Assembly (NCBI GenBank): GCA_015060205.1
Contig: SUYY01000007.1
Span: 1 to 58,849, forward strand
DNA: 58,849 bases
From: Bacteroidales bacterium
GTDB lineage: Bacteria > Bacteroidota > Bacteroidia > Bacteroidales > UBA932
Direction of reading: 5' to 3'
The notes under the pieces are model-generated. The model saw only the letters and a program-made list of their open reading frames with translations, was not told the origin of the DNA and searched no databases. A program made the position numbers and the translations under genes. Positions 27,574 to 34,818 of this stretch are shown piece after piece. Numbering within the stretch: position 1 is the first letter of the stretch; each line of letters begins with the position of its first letter.

Positions 27574-27636
27574 AAAAACTCTACATCATAAATATATCTG
27601 TACTCAAACAAGAACCACTTGCAAACGAGTAATATC

Positions 27637-28110
27637 ATGGCACAGGAAATCGAAAGAAAATTCTTGGTTGCAGGCGACTTCAAGCCGTTTGCGAAGAAGG
27701 CTACCCGTATCACACAGGGTTATCTGAGTTCTGTTCCTGAGCGTACTGTACGCGTACGTGTGAAGGGAGAGAAGGGATTCATCACCATCAAGGGCATCGG
27801 TTCCGAGAGCGGTGCAAGCCGTTTCGAGTGGGAGAATGAGATTCCTGTAGCGGAAGTGCAGGAACTTCTGAAGATATGTGAGCCTGGCGTGATCGACAAG
27901 ACACGCTACCTCGTTGAGGCAGGTGAGCATACATATGAGGTGGACGAGTTCTACGGTGATAACGAAGGCCTTACAGTGGCTGAGGTTGAACTTTCTTCTG
28001 AGGACGAGGCTTTTGCAAAGCCTGAGTGGCTCGGAGAGGAGGTTACCGGAGATGTGAAGTACTATAACTCCATGCTTATGAAGAACCCATATAAGAATTG
28101 GGAAAAGTAA
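27637..28110 (+). CDS. CYTH-domain protein (triphosphate tunnel metalloenzyme family)
   Basis: A 157-residue soluble protein. The N-terminal EIERKFLV holds the ExExK signature of CYTH enzymes, and alternating charged strands follow (TVRVRVKGEKGFITIKG, RFEWENEIPVAE, YLVEAGEHTYEVDEF, VAEVELSSEDEAF), giving the acidic and basic residues that line the tunnel. Family members hydrolyse inorganic triphosphate or make cAMP. Short bacterial forms like this one are often triphosphatases; the activity here is inferred. The start at MAQEIERK places the motif near the N-terminus as usual. It follows rnr by 63 bp and is followed by the palindromic repeat. Confidence 0.9.
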   Translation: MAQEIERKFLVAGDFKPFAKKATRITQGYLSSVPERTVRVRVKGEKGFITIKGIGSESGASRFEWENEIPVAEVQELLKICEPGVIDKTRYLVEAGEHTYEVDEFYGDNEGLTVAEVELSSEDEAFAKPEWLGEEVTGDVKYYNSMLMKNPYKNWEK

Positions 28111-28114
28111 TTTG

Positions 28115-28195
28115 AGATTGCCGATCAAGCCGGCAATGACGCAACAGTCATCCCGGCAATGACGCAACAGTCATCCCCGGCTTGACCGGGGATCT
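28115..28195. repeat. REP-like palindromic repeat, three modules with 23-bp direct repeat (copy 2)
   Basis: The run begins GATTGCCGATCAAGCCGGCAAT, an imperfect stem, and ends with a perfect ATCCCCGG / CCGGGGAT stem around CTTGA. Between them a 25-bp unit starting ccggcaatgacgcaacag is repeated with a period of 23 bp, as if a middle module lost one stem arm. It matches the copy at 17823-17882 in core and spacing. Stem changes (TG/CA against CC/GG) occur on both arms, so pairing is kept. Confidence 0.78.
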
Positions 28196-28211
28196 TTAAA
28201 CAAACAAAACC

Positions 28212-28461
28212 ATGACCGACAAGAATACAGACCAGGAACAGGTCTTCGATCCGCTGGATATGAATAATTACAAAGTCGAGAAACTCCCGAAGATGGAGAA
28301 ATCCGGCTTTGAGAAATGGATGGCGCGCCAGGTCGGTAGGCGTCCGCAAGACCTATTACATCAATATAGTTTTCCAACTTCAGCACGACGCCCGGACCGA
28401 GTATCATCATTTCAGAATAGTCATGTCGCGCGACGGGGTTATTCAAGTCAATGAAATTTAG
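28212..28461 (+). pseudogene. Small unknown gene apparently split by a one-base frameshift
   Basis: From the ATG, 41 residues read well (MTDKNTDQEQVFDPLDMNN..., ...SGFEKWMARQVG). The same frame then becomes Arg/Ser/Pro-rich and unconvincing. One base over, from 28336, a normal-looking frame runs VGVRKTYYINIVFQLQHD ... SRDGVIQVNEI and stops at 28461. Removing one G near 28336 would join the two into about 82 residues. No family is recognised. It may be a decayed gene, a sequence error or a recoded gene. It sits between the repeat and the promoter of the next gene. The opposite strand is also open here, which lowers certainty. Confidence 0.45.
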
Positions 28462-28521
28462 TCTGTTTTGATTGTCTTTCAGATAAAATTAGTAAATTTG
28501 GAAGATAAATCATAACAGACT
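28460..28521 (+). promoter_or_regulatory. Promoter of the 746-residue membrane protein, flanked by an inverted repeat
   Basis: A -7 box TAAATTTG lies at 28493-28500, 27 bp before the ATG. Perfect 8-bp inverted arms AGTCTGTT (28460-28467) and AACAGACT (28514-28521) enclose it. The arms could be an operator pair or chance; the box itself is a good match. Confidence 0.6.
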
Positions 28522-28526
28522 GAACT

Positions 28527-30767
28527 ATGGCTATTATTGGTAACGACCTTAAGTACAAGTGGGACTTCGAAAGTGTAGGAGGAACCACTCGTGTCAAGAT
28601 CTCCAAAGGAGAGGATATCGCTCATCTTTCCGAACTCGACCCTAAGATGTGGACAGTGCTTTCGTGTCCTGTAAAGGGACTCGAAATCGAAGAGAAGAGC
28701 CTGACGTACATGGATTGTGACGGTGACGGAAAACTCAGAATCAACGATGTGGTATGCACATCCAAGTGGATTACAGGACTCTTGAAGAACTCCGATCTCC
28801 TTCTGGAGGGCAAGGATTCCATCAGACTTGAGGATATAGACCAGGATAATGACTGCGGAAAGAAACTTCATGCTGCAGCAAAGCAGATTCTGGAGAATCT
28901 CGGAAAGGAGGCGGATTCAGTTTCATTGGCTGACACTGCCGACATATCAGCAATTTTCGCCAAGACAAGGTTCAACGGTGACGGGGTCATAACCGAGGCT
29001 TCTTCGGATGATGCCGACCTTAAGGCTGCAATTGCCGCTGCCGTGGCATCTACAGGCGGAACATTGGACAGAAGCGGAGTACAGGGCGTCAACGCGGATC
29101 AGATCGAGGCATTCTATGCTTCCCTTGCTGAATATGCCGCATGGAACGATGCTGCAGTCGAGGCTCCGTACGGCGACAAGACAGATGCCGCAATCGCTGC
29201 CTATCATGCTTTGGATGCGAAGGTTAAGGACTATTTCATGCGTTCAAGACTTGCATCCTTCTCGCCTGAAAGCCTTGCCGCTCTTGATGTGCAGTCATCC
29301 CGTATCGAGGCGATCAGCGCGGAAAACCTCGCCGGCAAGACTGATGAGATCGCCGCTTATCCGATAGTACGTATCACCGGCAAGAGTGAAATCGACCTTT
29401 CTGCACCTGTCAATCCTGCTTGGGCTGCCCAGTTCAATACTCTGGTGCAGGCTGCCTGTCCGAAGAAGAAAGTTCTGAAGGAAGAGGACTGGGCTGCAAT
29501 AGGTGCTGAATTCGCCGCATACGAGGCATGGAAGAATTCTAAGGCCGGTGCTTCCGTGGAATCTCTTGGACTGGATGCAGTCAAGACTTTCATTGCAAAG
29601 GACAACAAGGCTGCACTTCTGGACCTCGTGGCTCAGGACTCCGCCCTTTCGGAAGAGGCAGGAAACATAGAGATGGTCGACAAGTTCCTCCATATATTCC
29701 GTGATTTCTACCGACTCCTTCGTAACTTCGTTACACTTAATGATTTCTATTCAAAGGACGAGGGCGTGAAGGCCGTGTTCCAGGCAGGAACCCTGCTTGT
29801 GGACCAGAGAGAGTGCCGTTTCTGTATGAATGTAGCCGACATGGGCAAGCATAGTGCTGCTTCTGCATCAAGCGGAATGTACCTGATATATTGCGACTGC
29901 ACGACAAAGACAAAGCCGGGAAAGATCACAATCGTCGCTGCAATGACGGTAGGTGATATCGGAGGCCTGACAGTCGGCAAGAACGCTGTCTACTATGACA
30001 ATACAGGTCTTGAGTGGGATGCGGTGATTACCAAGATCGTCGAGAATCCGATCAGCATCGCTCAGGCATTCTGGTCTCCATATCGCAGAATGGCCACAGC
30101 GGTGGAAAATCTCATCAGCAAGAATGCCGCTGACAAGGATGCGAAGATGATGAAGGATGCAACTGCCAAGATCAATGCCGCTCCTGCTGCTGTTCCAGCC
30201 GGTGCAGCACCTGCAAAACCTGCAGAGGCCGCTCCTTTCGACATAGGAAAATTCGCCGGAATATTTGCTGCCTTAGGTATGGCTGTCGGCATGATCGGTT
30301 CTGCACTTGCCGCTTTGGCAAAGGGAATATTCGCTCTTAAATGGTGGCAGGTGATCCTTGCCTTCGTGGGTGTGATGCTTGTGATATCAGGTCCTGCAAT
30401 GGTGATGGCATGGCTCAAACTCCGCCGCCGCAACATAGCACCGCTCCTGAATGCAAACGGCTGGGCGATCAATGCTTCGTCCAAGATCAGCATTCCTTTT
30501 GGCGAGACACTCACGGACATAGCGAAATATCCTACCGTCAAACTCAAGGACCCATATGCAAAGAAGGGCCTTGCACCTTGGAAGAAATGGCTTATTTCCC
30601 TTTCGTCCCTGGTGGTTGCAGTCGCTGTCCTCTGGGTGTTCAACCTCTTTGCATGGGCAGGTTTCAAGTCACCACTCCCACGTTACAATACTCCGGAACC
30701 TGTTGAGGAACCGGTAGCGGAAGAGGTTGTCACAGAAGTGACTGACTCGACAGTAGTAATGCAGTAA
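28527..30767 (+). CDS. Large uncharacterised membrane protein with an EF-hand-like loop and Cys pairs
   Basis: A 746-residue protein without a signal peptide. Near the N-terminus, D63-C-D65-G-D67-G-K-L-R-I-N-D74 fits a calcium-binding EF-hand loop. A second loop with FNGDGVITEAS lacks the first acidic ligand. Residues 130-400 are Ala-rich and helical. C430-x2-C433 and C456-x-C458 may bind a metal. After an Ala/Pro linker (about 545-570) come hydrophobic helices near residues 575-625 and 685-710, and an acidic, Val-rich tail of about 30 residues. The N-terminal 570 residues should therefore be soluble on one side of the membrane. I do not recognise a family with known function. It has its own promoter and no functional partner in the flanking genes. 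Confidence 0.88.
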   Translation: MAIIGNDLKYKWDFESVGGTTRVKISKGEDIAHLSELDPKMWTVLSCPVKGLEIEEKSLTYMDCDGDGKLRINDVVCTSKWITGLLKNSDLLLEGKDSIRLEDIDQDNDCGKKLHAAAKQILENLGKEADSVSLADTADISAIFAKTRFNGDGVITEASSDDADLKAAIAAAVASTGGTLDRSGVQGVNADQIEAFYASLAEYAAWNDAAVEAPYGDKTDAAIAAYHALDAKVKDYFMRSRLASFSPESLAALDVQSSRIEAISAENLAGKTDEIAAYPIVRITGKSEIDLSAPVNPAWAAQFNTLVQAACPKKKVLKEEDWAAIGAEFAAYEAWKNSKAGASVESLGLDAVKTFIAKDNKAALLDLVAQDSALSEEAGNIEMVDKFLHIFRDFYRLLRNFVTLNDFYSKDEGVKAVFQAGTLLVDQRECRFCMNVADMGKHSAASASSGMYLIYCDCTTKTKPGKITIVAAMTVGDIGGLTVGKNAVYYDNTGLEWDAVITKIVENPISIAQAFWSPYRRMATAVENLISKNAADKDAKMMKDATAKINAAPAAVPAGAAPAKPAEAAPFDIGKFAGIFAALGMAVGMIGSALAALAKGIFALKWWQVILAFVGVMLVISGPAMVMAWLKLRRRNIAPLLNANGWAINASSKISIPFGETLTDIAKYPTVKLKDPYAKKGLAPWKKWLISLSSLVVAVAVLWVFNLFAWAGFKSPLPRYNTPEPVEEPVAEEVVTEVTDSTVVMQ

Positions 30768-31634
30768 TTATCTCAGATATCTGCTGAAGAATTTCCAGAT
30801 TTCCTCGCAAGTATCCATGTCCTCATGTGCCCATGAATGCTTGCCTCCGACGACCTCATAAAGTCTTACTTCTATATCAGGTCCTCCTTCCCATGCCGGA
30901 CTTCCTCCGAGATGACGGTGAAGGAGGACCTTGTTGTTTCTTACAGGCAGTTCAGTTGTCTCTGTATGGGTGCATTTGGCCTCTGCAGCCCAGACGCCTA
31001 CTGCGAGAGGTACGGAAATATATTCTCCCCATCCGCAGTTGTTGTCAGGGTCTCCTTCCCAGAGTGAAGTCTTGTCTGCAGTTCCGTGTATCTCCATAAG
31101 CGGAACCGCTTTCTTGGGACTCATGCTCCTGTATGCCCATTCCATGGTGAGACCGGCAACCGAAGCATATGCCGCGAACGCCTCAGGATGCTTCATGGCC
31201 ATGATATAACACATCTCGCCGCCGTTCGACATACCTGAAAAGAAGGTGTTCTCCCTGCTTAGACCGAATTTTTTCTGGACATGTCTCGCGAGGTCACATA
31301 TGAAGTCGATATCATCGGTCTTCATCCCTTCCTGCTTGGGATAGCCCACATTCCATCCTGTCTTGCCCTTCGGAGCCTTTTCGCCCTGAGGATAACAGAC
31401 GGCAAATCCATGTCTTTGTGCAGTTTCCATCATCTGCGGGCAATAGCCTTCAGCCTTTCCGCCATATCCATGCAGTACAAATACGAGCGGAGATTGCTGC
31501 GGGAGATTTTCCGGAATATACATCCAGTATTCCCTGTCCAGTCCCTGATGTCTGAAATGGTGCTTTTCCTGTGCTGATGCAGTAAGTGCAACTGTCAATA
31601 TGAGGCAGAATGCTGTAAGAAATCTTGTTTTCAT
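30768..31634 (-). CDS. Secreted alpha/beta-hydrolase esterase (PHB-depolymerase/feruloyl-esterase-like)
   Basis: A 288-residue protein with a signal peptide (MKTRFLTAFCLILTVALTASAQ). The esterase core shows LVFVLHGYGG (oxyanion), the FFSGMSNGGEMCY nucleophile elbow with Ser in G-M-S-N-G, the MEIHGTADKTSLWEGD acid region and the GGKHSW histidine near the end. This pattern is of the LpqC/polyhydroxybutyrate-depolymerase group, which in Bacteroidales often removes acetyl or feruloyl groups from glycans. Its start overlaps the hutI stop by ATGA, so the two may be translated together, although no link to histidine use is known. The stop abuts the stop of the facing gene. Confidence 0.88.
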   Translation of the reverse strand: MKTRFLTAFCLILTVALTASAQEKHHFRHQGLDREYWMYIPENLPQQSPLVFVLHGYGGKAEGYCPQMMETAQRHGFAVCYPQGEKAPKGKTGWNVGYPKQEGMKTDDIDFICDLARHVQKKFGLSRENTFFSGMSNGGEMCYIMAMKHPEAFAAYASVAGLTMEWAYRSMSPKKAVPLMEIHGTADKTSLWEGDPDNNCGWGEYISVPLAVGVWAAEAKCTHTETTELPVRNNKVLLHRHLGGSPAWEGGPDIEVRLYEVVGGKHSWAHEDMDTCEEIWKFFSRYLR

Positions 31635-32986
31635 CGCGATAATATGACTTGTTCTATTATAGGTGTCTGATGGCTGTAAGGAATGAATGCCAGTGACGGA
31701 ATCGGTTTTGTGATGATGAGGTTCGCTTTCTTGCCTCTGGTGATGGAACCGAGGAAATCGCTCACTCCCATGGCGTAGGCTGAATTTATGGTGCAGGCGT
31801 TGAAGGACTGCTCAGGAGTAAGGCGCATCCTGATGCAACCCAAAGCCATCACGAACCTCATGTTTCCGCTCGGACTCGATCCCGGATTATAGTCGGATGC
31901 CAGGGCGACAGGAAGTCCGGCCTGAATATATCCTTTTGCATTACCGTATGGCAGACCGAGGAAGAAAGAGCATCCCGGAAGCATTGTAGGCATGGTCCTG
32001 CTTCCCCGCAGTGCCTCTATCTCGGCATCTGTAGTCTTCTCCAGATGGTCCACAGAGAGGGCATTATGCTTCACTCCGACCTGGACTCCACCGGAGACTT
32101 CGAGTTCGTTTGCATGGATCTTGGGAACAAGTCCGTATTCTGCCGCCTTGCTCAGAATCCTGTCGGTTTCCTCCACCGTGAAGAATCCCTCGTCGCAGAA
32201 CACGTCCACGAAATCCGCAAGTCCTTCCCGGGCCACTGCCGGCAGCATCTCGTCGCACACAAGGTCGACATATTCGCTTTGACGCCCTCTGTAGGCTCTT
32301 CCCACAGCATGTGCTCCCAGGAAATTTGCCTTGACTGTCAGTCGTGTCGTTTCCTTGATGCGTCTGATGACTCTGAGTATCTTAAGTTCGTCTTCGGTGT
32401 TGAGTCCATATCCGCTTTTGATTTCTACCGCACCTGTTCCCATGGACATTATCTCGCGGACCCTTTCCATGGACTGCTCGTAGAGTTCGTCTTCGGAGGT
32501 CTCATGCAGGAGGTCTGCAGAGTTGAGGATTCCGCCTCCTCTTGCCGCGATTTCTTCATATGAGAGTCCTGCGATCTTGTCTCTGAACTCTCCGTCCCTG
32601 CATCCTGCATATACGATATGGGTATGGGAGTCACAGAATGCCGGCATGACCCAGCCTCCTTTGGCATCTATATATTCTGTCTGTGCATCGGCATCGTGGA
32701 GGGAAAGGGTGTGGGGAACCGTGCTACCCCCCTGGCCGCAGGGGTCGTGAGCAATAAGCAAATAGCCCAGTGGGCTTTTGCGGCGAGCAGCCACGTAGTG
32801 GGAGGGGTCGTTCCCCACACCCTTTCCCTCCACGATGCGACCAAAGTCGGAAATGATGCCGTTTTCGATTACCAGATATGCATTTTCAATGCACTCCACA
32901 TGGTCCATCCCGGACCCCTCAAGACGAAGAACCCCTTCCGGCAGAATACCGGCAAGGGTTCCTATGTTGTAGATTACTGTCTTCAT
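31631..32986 (-). CDS. hutI: Imidazolonepropionase with an in-frame palindromic insertion
   Basis: A 451-residue enzyme of histidine breakdown that opens the imidazolone ring to formiminoglutamate. The amidohydrolase marks are AFCDSHTHIVYAG (metal His-x-His), NFLGAHAVGRAYRG, VFCDEGFFTVEETDRIL, KIHANE and the late VALASDYNPGSSPSGNM. HutI is normally a little over 400 residues. The excess of about 49 residues lies at positions 51-99, between ISDFGR and the strand leading to EYIDAKGGWVMPAF, and is encoded by the palindrome at 32691-32838. The reading frame stays open through it. That site is in the N-terminal composite domain, away from the metal site, so activity may be kept. I chose MKTVIYN as start; two upstream in-frame ATGs also exist. 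Confidence 0.93.
   Translation of the reverse strand: MKTVIYNIGTLAGILPEGVLRLEGSGMDHVECIENAYLVIENGIISDFGRIVEGKGVGNDPSHYVAARRKSPLGYLLIAHDPCGQGGSTVPHTLSLHDADAQTEYIDAKGGWVMPAFCDSHTHIVYAGCRDGEFRDKIAGLSYEEIAARGGGILNSADLLHETSEDELYEQSMERVREIMSMGTGAVEIKSGYGLNTEDELKILRVIRRIKETTRLTVKANFLGAHAVGRAYRGRQSEYVDLVCDEMLPAVAREGLADFVDVFCDEGFFTVEETDRILSKAAEYGLVPKIHANELEVSGGVQVGVKHNALSVDHLEKTTDAEIEALRGSRTMPTMLPGCSFFLGLPYGNAKGYIQAGLPVALASDYNPGSSPSGNMRFVMALGCIRMRLTPEQSFNACTINSAYAMGVSDFLGSITRGKKANLIITKPIPSLAFIPYSHQTPIIEQVILSR
32691..32838. mobile_element. 148-bp palindromic element inside hutI, perfect 29-bp terminal inverted repeats
   Basis: The 29 bases at 32691-32719 are an exact inverted copy of those at 32810-32838; the arms start gcatcgtggagggaaagg. 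Inside are more short pairings (cccctgg..caggggt, agcccagtgggct). The element lies wholly inside the hutI coding region and adds no stop codon. Read as hutI, it encodes a segment that includes VAARRKSPLGYLLIAH and VPHTLSLHDA. It holds no gene of its own, so it is a non-autonomous, MITE-like or REP-like insertion. In shape it recalls Rickettsia palindromic elements, which are also found in frame within genes. No clear target duplication is seen. Confidence 0.8.
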
Positions 32987-33011
32987 TATCTTCATGTATC
33001 CTGTTGAAGAA

Positions 33012-33019
33012 CAAAGATA
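33012..33019 (-). promoter_or_regulatory. -7 promoter box TATCTTTG for hutI
   Basis: Minus-strand TATCTTTG lies 26 bp before the hutI ATG at 32986. hutI and the esterase can therefore be transcribed apart from hutH. Confidence 0.6.
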
Positions 33020-33026
33020 CATAAAT

Positions 33027-33269
33027 TTATTCTCCAAACACGTTGATTACGATGGATTCGTCGTGCAGGGCGGCATTATTGTCAGCCGTATTGCTGAATG
33101 AGAACAGACGCTCCTCCTCGGTTGAGGTGGATTTGATTTCACGGGTGTATGAGCGTGTCTGAGGAGTGTAAGCCCAACTCCAGTCAGTTTCCTTCACTAC
33201 CCAGATGCCGGTGTTGACCGCAACAGTTCTGCTCACCGGGGTCCCTTCTGCATTTCCTGTCAGGATCAC
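33027..33269 (-). pseudogene. Orphan reading frame between hutH and hutI, probable gene remnant
   Basis: An 80-residue frame with a GTG start; in the same frame it is open back to a stop codon inside the end of hutH. It reads VILTGNAEGTPVSRTVAVNTGIWVVKETDW ... FSFSNTADNNAALHDESIVINVFGE. The beta-rich, Ser/Thr-rich pattern resembles the C-terminal end of a Bacteroidota secreted Ig-like or lipoprotein module, but it has no signal peptide. It fills the 270-bp gap in the hut cluster. I think it is the tail of a lost gene, possibly a mark of rearrangement. Expression is doubtful. Confidence 0.35.
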
Positions 33270-33300
33270 TGTCCGGAACGGGGTGTCCTGGGATTCGCTT

Positions 33301-34773
33301 CTACCTTATGAACTCCACAGATTTTTCGATGAAAGGATGCATGTAGCAGTCGTCGTCGATGAACGGAACCACCTTTCTGTAGCCGGCATATATCTTCTCT
33401 ATTGTCCATGACGAGCGGAGCGGACGGCGGAACTCAAGAGCCTGTGCGGCGTTGAACAGTTCGATGGCAAGGACCCTCTCGGTGTTTTCCACCACGCGTA
33501 CCAGTTTTGTGGCGGCGTTGGCACCCATGCTCACGTGGTCCTCCTGTCCCTGAGATGATGGGATGGAGTCGGCGGATGCCGGCATGCAGAGACCCTTGCT
33601 CTGGCTTACGATCGAAGCAGCCGTATATTGCGGAATCATGAATCCGCTGTTGAGTCCCGGTTTTGCCACCAGGAAGTTAGGAAGTCCTCTCTGACCTGAA
33701 ATCAGTTTGTATATACGTCTTTCAGAGATGTTTGCAAGTTCCGACAGGGCAAGTGCAAGCATGTCCATAGGCAGTGCGATAGGCTGACCGTGGAAGTTTC
33801 CTGCAGATATTATCAGGTCTTCGTCAGGGAAGACTGTAGGGTTGTCTGTCGCGCTGTTTATCTCTGTCTCAATGATTCCCTTGACATATCTTATGGCGTC
33901 CTTGGATGCTCCGTGGACCTGAGGCATGCACCTGAACGAATACGGGTCCTGTACATGTACCTTGCGCTGCCTGATGATTTCACTTCCTTCCAGAATCTCG
34001 CGGATGCGTGCTGCTGTCTCGATCTGTCCCTGATGTGCGCGGACCTCGTGTACCTGAGGATAGAACGGCTCTATTCTTCCGTCATATGCCTCGAGAGACA
34101 TTGCTCCGATCTTGTCCGCCCAGTCGGAAAGTCTTTGAGCCTGAACCAGTGACCAGACAGCATGGGCACTCATGAACTGAGTTCCGTTCAGAAGAGCGAG
34201 ACCCTCCTTTGACTTGAGTTTTATAGGTTCCCATCCCATCTCCTTCCATACCTGTGCCGCATCGGTCACCTTTCCATTATAGATCACCTCTCCCATTCCT
34301 ATCAGAGGAAGGCTCATATGTGCCAGAGGCGCAAGGTCGCCGGAAGCACCGAGTGAACCCTGCTGGTAGACAACCGGCAGGATGTCATTGTTGAACATGT
34401 CGATAAGCCTTTGTACTGTAATGAGTTGTACTCCGGAATATCCGTACGAGAGCGACTGGATCTTGAGAAGCAGCATCAGTTTCACTATCTCAGGTCGGAC
34501 GGTCTCACCTGTTCCGCAGGCATGGGACATGACCAGATTGTGCTGGAGTTGCGAGAGGTCTTCCGCCGCGATGGTGATATTGCAGAGTGAACCGAAGCCG
34601 GTGGTGACACCGTATATAGGGCGTCTGATGTCTTCCATCTTGCTGTCAAGATACTTGCGACATTTCAGTATCGCTTCCTCAGCATCCCTGCCAAGTGACA
34701 GAGTTGATCCTTTTGCCAGAAGGGCATATGCAGTCTCGATCGTAAGCCTGCCGTGAGATATTGTGTGATTCAT
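33301..34773 (-). CDS. hutH: Histidine ammonia-lyase
   Basis: A 490-residue enzyme that removes ammonia from histidine to give urocanate, the first step of histidine use. The MIO cofactor triad Ala143-Ser144-Gly145 is seen in GSLGASGDLAPLAH, with the catalytic Tyr in PIYGVTTGFG, plus NGTQFMSAHAV, DPYSFRCMPQVHGASKDAI and SQGQEDHVSMGANAA. Length is slightly below the usual 500-510. Its promoter shares an 18-bp palindrome with the divergent Wzi-like gene. It reads toward hutI, with the orphan frame between them. Confidence 0.96.
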   Translation of the reverse strand: MNHTISHGRLTIETAYALLAKGSTLSLGRDAEEAILKCRKYLDSKMEDIRRPIYGVTTGFGSLCNITIAAEDLSQLQHNLVMSHACGTGETVRPEIVKLMLLLKIQSLSYGYSGVQLITVQRLIDMFNNDILPVVYQQGSLGASGDLAPLAHMSLPLIGMGEVIYNGKVTDAAQVWKEMGWEPIKLKSKEGLALLNGTQFMSAHAVWSLVQAQRLSDWADKIGAMSLEAYDGRIEPFYPQVHEVRAHQGQIETAARIREILEGSEIIRQRKVHVQDPYSFRCMPQVHGASKDAIRYVKGIIETEINSATDNPTVFPDEDLIISAGNFHGQPIALPMDMLALALSELANISERRIYKLISGQRGLPNFLVAKPGLNSGFMIPQYTAASIVSQSKGLCMPASADSIPSSQGQEDHVSMGANAATKLVRVVENTERVLAIELFNAAQALEFRRPLRSSWTIEKIYAGYRKVVPFIDDDCYMHPFIEKSVEFIR

Positions 34774-34793
34774 CTTTTTTATATTAAATCGTA

Positions 34794-34811
34794 CAAATAT
34801 AATTATATTTG
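34794..34811. promoter_or_regulatory. Perfect 18-bp palindrome carrying two opposed -7 boxes
   Basis: The sequence caaatataattatatttg is its own reverse complement. The right half gives TATATTTG for the plus-strand Wzi-like gene, whose ATG is only 7 bp further. The left half gives TATATTTG on the minus strand for hutH, 20 bp before its ATG. The two boxes are 2 bp apart, so both promoters cannot be occupied at once. The short distance on the plus side suggests a leaderless or near-leaderless transcript. Confidence 0.7.
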
Positions 34812-34818
34812 CCGCAAT

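Noticed and set aside
28171..28446. Minus-strand open frame (LNNPVARHDYSEMM...) opposite the split small gene
   Set aside because: It has no ATG or fitting upstream signal, and its C-terminal half runs across the palindromic repeat. The plus-strand halves have a normal start and codon use closer to the neighbours.
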